From IDS-8 sp965651325 (GTDB lineage: Bacteria > Pseudomonadota > Gammaproteobacteria > Steroidobacterales > Woeseiaceae): 12,993 nucleotides of DNA. The notes under the pieces were generated by a model. The model ran no database searches. It saw nothing but the letters and a program-made list of their open reading frames with translations, and was not told where the DNA came from. The DNA is taken from positions 1 to 12,993 of the forward strand of contig CBFGSB010000084.1 in the NCBI GenBank assembly GCA_965651325.1. The letters run 5' to 3'. The translations under genes were made by a program, and so were the position numbers. This document shows positions 1 to 7,126 of this stretch, piece after piece; the first letter of the stretch is position 1; each line of letters starts with the position of its first letter.

Positions 1-8
1 TGGTCCGA

Positions 9-34
9 CCCCCTCGGTGTAACCGAATCGGGGG
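9..34. repeat. GC-rich inverted repeat (hairpin)
   Basis: The sequence can fold as CCCCC-TCGGT, loop GTA, ACCGA, a three-base bulge ATC, then GGGGG, giving ten base pairs. No T-run follows, so it is not a canonical intrinsic terminator. It could end a gene left of the window or act in control of the next gene, 36 bases downstream. The fold is visible; the function is a guess. Confidence 0.35.
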
Positions 35-47
35 AGGGGGGCTATAA
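19..47 (+). promoter_or_regulatory. Candidate ECF-type promoter before the sigma-factor unit
   Basis: GTAACC at 19-24 resembles the AAC-containing -35 elements used by many ECF sigma factors. After 17 bases comes CTATAA at 42-47, a plausible -10. The first gene of the unit starts at 70. ECF sigma factors often drive their own operon, which would fit, but the -10 is not a clear ECF type and the -35 overlaps the hairpin at 9-34. This is a weak candidate based on pattern and position only. Confidence 0.2.
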
Positions 48-69
48 GGGGGTATTTGGAGGGAAGGCG

Positions 70-1008
70 ATGGTTGTCGCGAGAATGTTGGTGTTGCTGG
101 GCGTGGTGGCGCTGGCGGTACCCGTGCGGGCGGGGGTTGACGCCTCGGTCGTGCCGGGTGAGGCGGACTGGTACCTGCACGCGGACCTCGAGGCCATGCG
201 CGCGGCGCCTTCCGGGCATGCGCTCTACCAATGGCTGCATGACGAGGTGTTCGCCGAGGTGAAGCAGGAGATCGGCATCGACCTCGATGAGGAGGTCGAC
301 TTCGTCACGGCGTTTGCGAACGAGGCGCTCGGCGCCGTGTTGCTGGTGGAGGGACCGATCAGCCAGCAAACGCAGGACAAGCTGCTCGCGCTCGCCGCTC
401 TCAAGGCGAAGCTCGACACGCAAACGTACGACGGCAAGACCTACTACCATGTGCAGTCCGGCGAGCAGCGCAAGGCAGGCAAGCGGTCGCTGGAGGCGTT
501 CGAGGACTCGGCCTGGTTCACCTTCGACGTGGAGGACAAGCTGATCGTGACCTCCACCCAGGGGCAGCTCGAGGCACTGCTCGACAGCGGCGGCCGTATC
601 CCCGGTGCCGGCAATCATGGCGGCTCCCTGTTCGTGCTCACGGCAGACAAGGAGTTCGTGCAGGCCGGAGCGAAGACGGCCGAGCTCGCGGACGCCGAGA
701 GCGATTGGGATTCCAACATATTGCGCAACACCGAAAAGGTGGCGCTGCTCCTGTCCGATCGTGACGGCCTCATCGCTTTCGAGGCCCAGCTGGTCTCCAA
801 AGACCCGACGATCGCGCGATCCCTCGGCGGTATCATCAACGGGCTGGTCAGCCTGCAGGTATTCAACGAGGAGATCGACCCCGCTGTGCGCACCATTATC
901 CAGAACACGAAAATCGAGGTCCTGGACAACGTGCTGTCGATCGACACGGTATTCGATCCGGCCATCGTCATGCGCGTGCTCGACGAAAGGCATGACGACG
1001 CCGAGTGA
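70..1008 (+). CDS. Exported protein of unknown function, first gene of ECF sigma unit
   Basis: This 312-residue protein begins with a clear Sec signal peptide: a hydrophobic core at residues 5-20 ends in PVRA-G, so cleavage is likely after residue 21. The mature part is acidic, has no further membrane span and no cysteines, and should be soluble in the periplasm. I recognise no catalytic motif. Its start (TDWYL-like strand, then an LHDEVFAEV helix) recalls uncharacterised exported proteins that accompany ECF sigma genes in Gammaproteobacteria, but I cannot name a family with certainty. The ATG at 70 has a GGAGGG ribosome site at 59-64 with good spacing. The stop overlaps the GTG of the sigma gene (GTGA, 1005-1008), so the two are almost surely co-translated. 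It may be the regulated target or the signal partner of the sigma system; that is inference. Confidence 0.85.
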   Translation: MVVARMLVLLGVVALAVPVRAGVDASVVPGEADWYLHADLEAMRAAPSGHALYQWLHDEVFAEVKQEIGIDLDEEVDFVTAFANEALGAVLLVEGPISQQTQDKLLALAALKAKLDTQTYDGKTYYHVQSGEQRKAGKRSLEAFEDSAWFTFDVEDKLIVTSTQGQLEALLDSGGRIPGAGNHGGSLFVLTADKEFVQAGAKTAELADAESDWDSNILRNTEKVALLLSDRDGLIAFEAQLVSKDPTIARSLGGIINGLVSLQVFNEEIDPAVRTIIQNTKIEVLDNVLSIDTVFDPAIVMRVLDERHDDAE

Positions 1009-1556
1009 GAACGGACGAGGAACTGGTTGCCGCGGCGCTGGAAGGATCGGCTTCCGCGTTCACGGCAATCGTGGAGCGCTACCAGGAGCGGCTGCTCCGC
1101 TTCCTGACCGTGCGCTGCGCCACGCGCGCCGATGCCGAGGACGTCCTGCAGGATACATTCCTGAACGCCTGGCGGTACCTGCCGACCTACCGGCCGCGCT
1201 GGCGCTTCAGCACCTGGCTGTACCGCATCGCGATCCGCAACGCGTCAAAGCGACGGGGCGGCGCTGCCATCCCGTACCACGAGAATACGGGGAGTGGCGA
1301 CGATCCGCTCGCCGTCTGCATCCTTGATTCGGATCGCGATAACATCTGGTATACGGCAAGGCGGCTCCTCACACCCGAAGCCTACGCGGCCTTGTGGCTT
1401 CGCTACGTCGAGGACCTGCCGGTTCGCGAAGTGGCGCGCGCGCTCGGGCGCTCGCAGCCCTGGACGAAAGTGACGCTGATGCGGGCGCGCCGCCGCCTGG
1501 AAACGGAACTGGCGGACGGACCTGCCGCCGCCGACGAGAGCAAGGCTTATGGATGA
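1005..1556 (+). CDS. ECF-family RNA polymerase sigma factor (sigma-70 type)
   Basis: The 183-residue protein has the two-domain layout of ECF sigma factors. Region 2 lies at about residues 18-84, with the region 2.2 motif DAEDVLQDTFLNAW (43-56) followed by the RFSTWLYRIAIRNASKRR segment of regions 2.3-2.4. A short linker leads to region 4 at about 115-168, where a helix-turn-helix is visible (LPVREVARALGRSQPWTKVTLMRARRRL). It would direct RNA polymerase to a small set of promoters, probably including its own. The start is a GTG at 1005 overlapping the preceding stop by four bases. The gene ends inside the next one (8-base overlap), a sigma/anti-sigma arrangement that usually ensures balanced translation. 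Nothing shows what stimulus it answers. The class is certain; the subgroup is not. Confidence 0.95.
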   Translation: MRTDEELVAAALEGSASAFTAIVERYQERLLRFLTVRCATRADAEDVLQDTFLNAWRYLPTYRPRWRFSTWLYRIAIRNASKRRGGAAIPYHENTGSGDDPLAVCILDSDRDNIWYTARRLLTPEAYAALWLRYVEDLPVREVARALGRSQPWTKVTLMRARRRLETELADGPAAADESKAYG

Positions 1557-1953
1557 TTTCAAACGGAAACTGAAGCGGGACGCCGGCGCGATACCGGCGG
1601 AGCTCACGCCCGGGCGCGAGGCGCGCATCCGCGCCGCGCTCGCCGCCGAGGCGCCGCGGCGCGAGCGGTCCAGGCATTCGATTCCGTATCGCGCGTGGTT
1701 GGCCGCAAGCCTGACCGGTGCAGCGGCTGCCGTGCTGGTCGTCACGCTGCTGCCGCGCGTGCCCGAACCGCAACCGGCCGCGGAGCTGCCGCCGGCGCGT
1801 ACCGTCCCCGAGTACGTCGCGGCCGTCGATCGCGCGTTGCCGCTCAAGGTCGAGCCGGCGGAGTTCACGGCGCCGCTCGAGCAGGAGCTGCGCAACCTGC
1901 GGGCCGACCTCGAGCAGGCACGCCGGAGCGTCGCCGAGGACATGGCGTTTTAA
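1549..1953 (+). CDS. Putative membrane anti-sigma factor
   Basis: This 134-residue protein starts with ATG at 1549, inside the last codons of the sigma gene. Residues 1-48 are charged and likely cytoplasmic, 49-69 form one membrane span (AWLAASLTGAAAAVLVVTLL), and 70-134 form a proline-rich linker and a helix (EQELRNLRADLEQARRSVAEDM) that would lie in the periplasm. This N-in topology with one span and a position right after an ECF sigma gene is typical of anti-sigma factors. The protein has no cysteine, so it lacks the HxxxCxxC zinc motif of the ZAS class, and I see no recognisable anti-sigma domain. The role therefore rests on context. It could instead be a sensor or an unrelated membrane protein of the unit. 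Confidence 0.75.
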   Translation: MDDFKRKLKRDAGAIPAELTPGREARIRAALAAEAPRRERSRHSIPYRAWLAASLTGAAAAVLVVTLLPRVPEPQPAAELPPARTVPEYVAAVDRALPLKVEPAEFTAPLEQELRNLRADLEQARRSVAEDMAF

Positions 1954-2011
1954 TCTCGCCGAATCAATTCCTTGTGCTCGCGATTCCCGAGCGCGGCGAC
2001 GCAATCTTCAG

Positions 2012-2040
2012 TGGAAATCGACGCCTGAATCCTCTATCCT
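2012..2040 (+). promoter_or_regulatory. Candidate sigma-70 promoter for the oxidase operon
   Basis: TGGAAA at 2012-2017 (four of six match TTGACA), a 17-base spacer and TATCCT at 2035-2040 (four of six match TATAAT) form a reasonable promoter in the only long gap before the oxidase genes. A second possible -10, TAGAAT at 2079-2084 (five of six), has a poorer -35. The choice between them cannot be made by eye. Confidence 0.35.
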
Positions 2041-2109
2041 GAAAGCGGTACCAGTCCGCCAGCACAAAGGGGAAACCGTAGAATAAGGACGTAGGAAGGG
2101 GAGAATAAT

Positions 2110-2123
2110 CGCGAGCGCTCGCG
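2110..2123. repeat. 14-bp perfect palindrome, possible operator
   Basis: CGCGAGCGCTCGCG reads the same on both strands. One arm, CGCGAGC, occurs again at 2144-2150. It lies between the candidate promoters and the oxidase start at 2248, where an operator or an RNA hairpin could act. GC-rich palindromes also arise by chance in such DNA, so function is unproven. Confidence 0.3.
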
Positions 2124-2247
2124 CAAGGCGAAAGGCGCGCACACGCGAGCAGAGCACGGACGCCGACGGTTCAGGGGACCCCGGTTGCTGATGCGAATCT
2201 GACTGGCCGCAAATCCGCGAAGGTCACGTTAGAAGGATGCGTCAGGT

Positions 2248-3693
2248 ATGCCGCTAGCAGTAGTGTTGATCCTGTTGGTCGTGGGCTCGCTTGTGTTCCA
2301 TTTCCTGAGCCCGTGGACGTTTACGCCTCTCGCGTCCAACTGGTCCCGCATAGACGACACGATCGACATCACGCTATGGGTGACGGGCTTCGTCTTCGTC
2401 GCCATCAATCTCTTCATGGCGTACGCGATCATCCGCTACCGCCACCGCAAGGACGCGCGCCCGGCGGAATACGACCCCGAGAACAAGAAGCTCGAGTGGG
2501 TGCTGACGATCTTCACCACGATCGGCGTGGCCGCGATGCTCGCGCCCGGCCTGCTCGTATGGGCGAAGTTCGTCGATGTGCCGGACGATGCCCTCGAGGT
2601 CGAGGCCGTCGGCCAGCAATGGCACTGGAGCTACCGGCTCCCGGGTGAGGACGGCCAGTTCGGCAACGCGGACACGCGCCTCGTCTCCACCGCCAATCCG
2701 TTCGGCCTCGACCCGGCCGATCCGCTCGGCCAGGACGACGTCCTCGTCTCCGCCGCGGAGATCCACCTGCCCGTCGACCAGCCGGTGCGTTTCTGGCTGC
2801 GCTCCAAAGACGTGTTGCACAATTTCACGGTCGCGCAATTCCGCGTGAAGATGGACCTCGTGCCCGGCATGGTGACGCACATGTGGCTCACACCGACGCG
2901 CACCGGCCGCTTCGAGGTGCTGTGCGAGGAGTTGTGCGGCATCGCGCACCACGCGATGCGGGGCGCGGTCATCGTCGAGGAGCGGGACGCGTTCGATGCC
3001 TGGGTCGCCAGCTACCCGACCTTTGCCGAGCTGCAGTCCAAGGCTCAAGGCAACGCCGTGGCCGGTGCCGCGCAGTACGCGGTGTGCGCCGCCTGCCACG
3101 GGCCACAGGGGCAGGGCCTGCAGGCGATGAACGGGCCGAAGCTCGCCGGTCTCGGCGGCTGGTACATCGAGCAGCAGCTCGAGAACTTCAAGGCGGGTAT
3201 CCGCGGCGCCCATAAAGAGGACACGTACGGCCAGCAGATGGCGCCCATGGCGCGAACGCTCGCAACGCCGCAGATGGTCGACAACGTCATCGCGCACATC
3301 GCGACCCTGCCGGACGCGCCGGTGACGGCGACGGTCGAGGGCAACGCGGCCGCGGGCGCGCAACACTTCGTGGTCTGCGCCTACTGCCACGGCTCGAAGG
3401 GGGAAGGCAGGCCGAACATGAACGCGCCGCGGCTCGCGGGCCAGGACGACTGGTACCTCGCGCGCCAGCTCCGGAATTTCAGTGAGGGCATCCGGGGCGG
3501 TCACCCCCGGGACTATTACGGCAAGCAGATGGGCTTCATGGCCGACATCCTTGCGGACGACCGGGCGATCGACGACGTCGTCGCCTACATCAATACGCTC
3601 TCCGGGAGTAGCGACCGGGATGACACGGCGGTGGCGGCGCGAGCGGGCGCCGTCACCGCGACCACGCCACACCGCAATGCGGGGGAACGGTAG
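2248..3693 (+). CDS. coxB: Cytochrome c oxidase subunit II with two fused cytochrome c domains
   Basis: This 481-residue protein takes electrons from a donor and feeds them to subunit I of an aa3-type oxidase. After a hydrophobic N-terminal stretch (2-20) come the two usual membrane spans, about 40-63 and 84-106. The CuA domain spans about 115-250. Its ligands are all present: H191 in VLHNF, then C226, E228, C230, H234 and M237 in CEELCGIAHHAM. W125 and W127 of GQQWHW are the usual electron-entry aromatics. Two haem c sites follow, CAACH (280-284) and CAYCH (377-381), with likely axial Met at 331 or 334 and at 428 or 431. These resemble the halves of dihaem cytochrome c4. Ordinary subunit II is about 280-300 residues, so about 200 residues are added. 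The tail beyond 455 is low-complexity. ATG 2248 is preceded by AGAAGGA at 2231-2237. By analogy with Bradyrhizobium coxM, coxM would be an equally fitting symbol. Confidence 0.95.
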   Translation: MPLAVVLILLVVGSLVFHFLSPWTFTPLASNWSRIDDTIDITLWVTGFVFVAINLFMAYAIIRYRHRKDARPAEYDPENKKLEWVLTIFTTIGVAAMLAPGLLVWAKFVDVPDDALEVEAVGQQWHWSYRLPGEDGQFGNADTRLVSTANPFGLDPADPLGQDDVLVSAAEIHLPVDQPVRFWLRSKDVLHNFTVAQFRVKMDLVPGMVTHMWLTPTRTGRFEVLCEELCGIAHHAMRGAVIVEERDAFDAWVASYPTFAELQSKAQGNAVAGAAQYAVCAACHGPQGQGLQAMNGPKLAGLGGWYIEQQLENFKAGIRGAHKEDTYGQQMAPMARTLATPQMVDNVIAHIATLPDAPVTATVEGNAAAGAQHFVVCAYCHGSKGEGRPNMNAPRLAGQDDWYLARQLRNFSEGIRGGHPRDYYGKQMGFMADILADDRAIDDVVAYINTLSGSSDRDDTAVAARAGAVTATTPHRNAGER

Positions 3694-3854
3694 TGCACCC
3701 CGTCGCAAATAATGCACCGTCGTCGCGGCGCCTTTTCGCGCCTGGCGACGTTGCGACTCCTCGCAATAGCGGTGCTATTACTCGTCGCCGCGCCTTGCCA
3801 GCCACGAAAATTCGCTCGCGACGACGGTTCATTATTTACGACGGGGTACACTAG
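3694..3854. other. 161-base gap between subunit II and subunit I genes
   Basis: This is unusually long for adjacent oxidase subunit genes. A frame opens at 3712 and encodes a hydrophobic N-terminus, but it runs 120 bases into subunit I and has mixed third positions, so I do not call it a gene. An imperfect repeat of TGCACC occurs at 3694-3699 and 3713-3718. A weak promoter-like pair (TTGCGA 3751-3756, GCTATT 3774-3779) is present. Nothing firm was found. Confidence 0.4.
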
Positions 3855-5624
3855 ATGGCTTACGTTGCAATCGCCGACCGTGACCACGAGATCGAACACC
3901 ACGATCCCCAGAGCTTCATCACGAAGTACATCTGGAGCCAGGATCACAAGGTCATTGCCATCCAGTACGGGCTGACCGCCATCTTCGTCGGGCTCATCGC
4001 GCTCAGTCTCTCCGTAATGATGCGGTTGCAGCTCGGCTTCCCCAACGAATTCTCCTTCATCACCCCGGAAAGCTATTACCAGTTCATCACCATGCACGGC
4101 ATGATCATGGTGATCTACCTCCTGACGGCGCTGTTCCTCGGCGGCTTCGGCAACTACCTGATTCCCCTCATGTGCGGCTCGCGAGACATGGTCTTCCCGT
4201 ACATGAACATGCTGAGCTACTGGGTATACCTGCTGTCGGTCCTGATCCTGCTGGCGAGCTTCTTCGTGCCGGCCGGACCGACCGGCGCCGGCTGGACCCT
4301 GTACCCGCCGCAGGCAATCGCGCCCGGCACCGCGGGGGTCGAGTGGGGCATCATCCTCATGCTCGTATCCCTTGCCGTGTTCATCGTGGCGTTCACGATG
4401 GGCGGGCTGAATTACGTCACCACGGTGCTGCAGGCGCGCTGCCGCGGCATGACGCTCATGCGCATGCCGCTGTCGGTCTGGGGCATCTTCATGGCGACCA
4501 TCCTCGGCCTGCTCGCGTTCCCGGCGCTGCTGGTTTCCGCGATCATGCTGCTGCTCGACAAGACGCTCTACACCAGCTTCTTCATGCCGGACATGGTATC
4601 CGCGACCGAGCAGATGTCGGCCTACACCAACGGCAGCCCGATCCTGTTCCAGCACCTGTTCTGGTTCTTCGGGCACCCCGAGGTGTACATCGTGGCGCTG
4701 CCCGCGTTCGGCATCGTCTCCGACCTGCTCGCCACGCACGCCCGCAAGAACATCTTCGGCTACCGCATGATGGTGTGGGCAATCCTCGCCATCGGGGGCT
4801 TGAGCTTCATCGTCTGGGCGCACCACATGTACGTCAGCGGCATGAACCCGTACTTCGGGTTTTTCTTCGCGACGACGACGCTCATCATCGCGGTCCCGAC
4901 GGCGCTCAAGGTCTACAACTGGGTGCTCACGCTGTGGAAAGGCAACATCCACCTGCGGGTGCCGATGCTGTTCGCCATCGGCTTCATCTTCACGTTCATC
5001 CACGGCGGGCTGACCGGCATCTTCCTCGGCAACGTCGTCGTGGACCTGCCGCTCTCCGACACCTACTTCGTCGTCGCGCACTTCCACATGGTCATGGGCG
5101 TGTCGCCGATCCTGGTGGTGTTCGGCGCGATCTATCACTGGTTCCCCAAGATCACCGGCAAGATGTACAACGAGACGCTGGGCCGCTGGCATTTCTGGCT
5201 CACCTTCCTCGGTACCTATTCAATCTACCTGCCGATGCACTACCTCGGGTTCCTGGGCGTGCCGCGCCGTTACTTCGCGATGGGCGATACGGATTTCATG
5301 CCGGCTTCCGCGATGGCCCTGAACGAGAGCATCACGATTTCGGCAATCTTCGTCGCGCTGACGCAGCTCATCTTCCTGTACAACATGGTCACCTCGCTGA
5401 AGGGCGGGAAGAAGGCGGACCCGAATCCCTGGGGCGCGACGACGCTCGAGTGGCAGACGCCGGATACGCCGCCGAAGCACGGCAACTGGGGTCACGAGCT
5501 GCCGGTGGTATACCGCTGGGCTTACGACTACAGCGTGCCGGGCTACCCGACCGATTTCATCCCGCAGAACGTGCCGCCGGACAAGGCGCCGGTCGGCCGC
5601 GACCATGGGGTGCACCATGCCTGA
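3855..5624 (+). CDS. coxA: Cytochrome c oxidase subunit I (haem-copper, type A)
   Basis: This 589-residue, about 12-span membrane protein holds the oxygen-reducing site and proton channels. The key residues are all in place: H81 and H411 for the low-spin haem, H409 for haem a3, and H274, H323 and H324 for CuB. Y278 of HPEVY would form the His-Tyr crosslink. D111 (in SRDMVFP) and N118 mark the entry of the D channel, E276 its end, and K352 (PTALK) the K channel, so it is an A-family enzyme. The usual PRMNN here reads PYMNM, losing the conserved Arg. The C-terminus carries the familiar LEWQTP...HGNW element (531-545). ATG 3855 has only a weak ribosome site (GGGG, 3842-3845). The gene follows subunit II and precedes subunits III and IV. 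coxN would be the coxMNOP equivalent. Confidence 0.97.
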   Translation: MAYVAIADRDHEIEHHDPQSFITKYIWSQDHKVIAIQYGLTAIFVGLIALSLSVMMRLQLGFPNEFSFITPESYYQFITMHGMIMVIYLLTALFLGGFGNYLIPLMCGSRDMVFPYMNMLSYWVYLLSVLILLASFFVPAGPTGAGWTLYPPQAIAPGTAGVEWGIILMLVSLAVFIVAFTMGGLNYVTTVLQARCRGMTLMRMPLSVWGIFMATILGLLAFPALLVSAIMLLLDKTLYTSFFMPDMVSATEQMSAYTNGSPILFQHLFWFFGHPEVYIVALPAFGIVSDLLATHARKNIFGYRMMVWAILAIGGLSFIVWAHHMYVSGMNPYFGFFFATTTLIIAVPTALKVYNWVLTLWKGNIHLRVPMLFAIGFIFTFIHGGLTGIFLGNVVVDLPLSDTYFVVAHFHMVMGVSPILVVFGAIYHWFPKITGKMYNETLGRWHFWLTFLGTYSIYLPMHYLGFLGVPRRYFAMGDTDFMPASAMALNESITISAIFVALTQLIFLYNMVTSLKGGKKADPNPWGATTLEWQTPDTPPKHGNWGHELPVVYRWAYDYSVPGYPTDFIPQNVPPDKAPVGRDHGVHHA

Positions 5625-5739
5625 TAAAGCCGGAGTGCGCGGCGCGCGCGATGCGACCGCGCGCAGGCGGCGCGGCTGCCTGCGCGCGAGAAGCCTCGGC
5701 ACCGCTCGCGATGAGCGCCCTTCGAGGGGCATCGAATGA
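5617..5739 (+). CDS. Possible 40-residue Arg-rich small protein
   Basis: An ATG at 5617 opens a 40-codon frame that starts inside the end of subunit I (overlap ATGCCTGA, 8 bases) and stops on the ATGA that starts the next oxidase gene (4-base overlap). It exactly fills the only gap in this part of the operon. About 11 of 40 residues are Arg, there is no membrane span, and roughly three quarters of third positions are G or C. The double overlap suggests coupled translation, either of a real small oxidase accessory protein or of a leader that carries ribosomes across the gap. I know no family match. Small proteins do occur at this position in other proteobacterial oxidase operons, but those I recall have a membrane span. 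Confidence 0.4.
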   Translation: MPDKAGVRGARDATARRRRGCLRARSLGTARDERPSRGIE

Positions 5740-6398
5740 CCTTTACCCTCGTCCTGCTCGCGATCATCATGGCCACCGTGATCGGCTGGCTGCTGCGCCA
5801 GACGATCAACACGGCGCCCTGGGAATCCCGCGCCGCGGACGACGCGGTCTCCGGCACCGCTTTCGACAACCGCACGCGCACGTTTGCGCTGGCTGCGTTC
5901 CTCGCGGTGGTCACGTCGCTGTTCGCGCTGTTCATCAGCGCCTACCTCATGCGGCGGCACATGCACGACTGGAACGCGCTGCCGGAACCGGACATCCTGT
6001 GGGTCAACACCGCGCTGCTCGTGCTGGCGAGCCTGGTCTATCATCGCAGCCGGGCGGCGGCCATCCTTGGTCACGCCGGGCGGCTCAAGATCGGCCTCGG
6101 GTTGGCCGGGCTGCTCACGTTCATGTTTCTCGCCGGGCAGTTGCTGGCGTGGGAGCAGCTCCACTCTTCCGGCTACTACGTCGACAGCAATCCCGCGAAC
6201 GCGTTCTTCTACCTGCTCACGGCGGTGCACGGGCTGCACCTGCTCGGCGGCTTATGGGTGTGGGCGCGCTCCGCGATCAGGGTGATGACGGGCGCCGAGG
6301 CCGATGCGGTGCGGGCGAGCGTCGAACTGTGTGCCGTTTACTGGCACTACCTCCTGCTCGTCTGGATCGTGCTGTTCGCGCTGCTCTTGTATACCTAG
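5736..6398 (+). CDS. Cytochrome c oxidase subunit III-type protein (first copy, CoxO-like)
   Basis: This 220-residue membrane protein of the subunit III family has about six spans (2-20, 48-72, 88-104, 117-138, 155-177, 196-219). Family marks are the Glu in GQLLAWEQL (E140), the motif FYLLTAVHGLHLLGG (158-172) and the last span VYWHYLLLVW (201-210). It is shorter than mitochondrial-type subunit III (about 260-300) and differs strongly from the second copy that follows 22 bases later. A Shine-Dalgarno GAGG at 5725-5728 sits well before ATG 5736. The start overlaps the stop of the preceding small frame (ATGA). Subunit III stabilises proton uptake and subunit I. The presence of two unlike copies recalls CoxO and CoxP of Bradyrhizobium; which copy equals which is not clear from sequence alone. 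Confidence 0.88.
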   Translation: MTFTLVLLAIIMATVIGWLLRQTINTAPWESRAADDAVSGTAFDNRTRTFALAAFLAVVTSLFALFISAYLMRRHMHDWNALPEPDILWVNTALLVLASLVYHRSRAAAILGHAGRLKIGLGLAGLLTFMFLAGQLLAWEQLHSSGYYVDSNPANAFFYLLTAVHGLHLLGGLWVWARSAIRVMTGAEADAVRASVELCAVYWHYLLLVWIVLFALLLYT

Positions 6399-6420
6399 GA
6401 TAAAAACAGGATCGGGACCG

Positions 6421-7113
6421 ATGTCGGAAGCTGTCGTATCGAACATGGGAGACGCCCTGCCGCAAGGCACCCGCGGCGTTGTCAGCGATTTCGCCTCGGA
6501 CAAGCAGGCGTTCCACGTGCCCTGGGGGAAGGCCATGATGTGGATCTTCCTGCTCTCCGACACGTTCATCTTCAGCTGCTTCCTGATTTCCTACATGACG
6601 GTGCGCATGTCCACCGCCGAGCCGTGGCCGCCGATGGACGTGCTGTTCGGTGCGGAGATCGCGGGTGTGTCGGTGCCGCTCTTCCTGATAGCGATCATGA
6701 CCACGGTGCTCATCACCTCCAGCGGCACGATGGCCATGGCCGTGAACATGGGCTACCGCAAGGATCGCAACAAGACCTTCTGGCTGATGCTGGCGACCGC
6801 CGCGCTCGGCGCCACCTTCGTTGGTATGCAGGCCCTGGAATGGACCAAGCTGATCCTGCACCACGACATACGGCCGTGGGGCAACCCCGAGGGCGCCGCG
6901 CAGTTCGGCTCGGTGTTCTTCATGATTACGGGCTTCCACGGTTGCCACGTAACGGCGGGCGTAATCTACCTGCTGGTGGTGGCGTTCCGCGTGAAGCGCG
7001 GCTTCTACGAAAAGCGTGGCGGCAACTACGAGATCGTCGAGATCGCCGGGCTCTACTGGCACTTCGTCGATCTGGTATGGATCTTCATTTTTGCATTCAT
7101 CTATCTCTGGTAA
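6421..7113 (+). CDS. Cytochrome c oxidase subunit III (second copy, CoxP-like)
   Basis: This 230-residue protein has a polar 35-residue N-terminus and five spans (36-58, 76-98, 118-138, 163-188, 210-229). It shows the classic subunit III marks: E140 in GMQALEW, FFMITGFHGCHV (166-177) and GLYWHFVDLVWIFIF (210-224). It is closer to standard bacterial subunit III than the first copy. The frame is open further upstream, to about 6304, but that part lies within the previous gene and reads as unlike protein. ATG 6421, 22 bases after the previous stop and with CAGG at 6407-6410, is the better start. It would pack against subunit I with the first copy or replace it. Possible symbol coxC or coxP; the family is firm, the ortholog is not. 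Confidence 0.93.
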   Translation: MSEAVVSNMGDALPQGTRGVVSDFASDKQAFHVPWGKAMMWIFLLSDTFIFSCFLISYMTVRMSTAEPWPPMDVLFGAEIAGVSVPLFLIAIMTTVLITSSGTMAMAVNMGYRKDRNKTFWLMLATAALGATFVGMQALEWTKLILHHDIRPWGNPEGAAQFGSVFFMITGFHGCHVTAGVIYLLVVAFRVKRGFYEKRGGNYEIVEIAGLYWHFVDLVWIFIFAFIYLW

Positions 7114-7126
7114 GCGGAGAACCCGT

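Larger units (their letters stand above)
1954..2247. other. 294-base leader between sigma unit and oxidase operon
   Basis: No open frame here looks coding. The stretch is less GC-rich than the genes and holds candidate promoter elements at 2012-2040 and 2079-2084, a purine-rich run at about 2071-2109, and a perfect palindrome at 2110-2123. I found no known riboswitch. If the promoter near 2040 is used, the oxidase mRNA has a leader of about 200 bases. Confidence 0.6.

Noticed and set aside
9..34. A full intrinsic terminator at the left edge
   Set aside because: The hairpin is real but is followed by purines and not by a T-run, so only a repeat is called.
1369..2004. A 211-codon minus-strand frame opposite the sigma and anti-sigma genes
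   Set aside because: The plus-strand sigma factor is certain and overlaps its neighbour in the usual way; the antisense product is Arg/Ala-rich noise.
2041..2247. A riboswitch or small RNA in the oxidase leader
   Set aside because: I could not match the stretch to any known riboswitch core, and only short local hairpins are visible.
3712..3975. An 87-codon frame with a hydrophobic, lipoprotein-like start before subunit I
   Set aside because: It runs 120 bases into subunit I, its third positions are mixed, and no ribosome site is clear.
3585..5192. A 535-codon minus-strand frame opposite subunit I
   Set aside because: The product is highly charged and repetitive, typical of the antisense of a membrane protein gene.
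4172..6403. A 743-codon plus-strand frame across subunit I and subunit III
   Set aside because: It is out of frame with two certain membrane proteins and its product is Arg/His-rich without domains.
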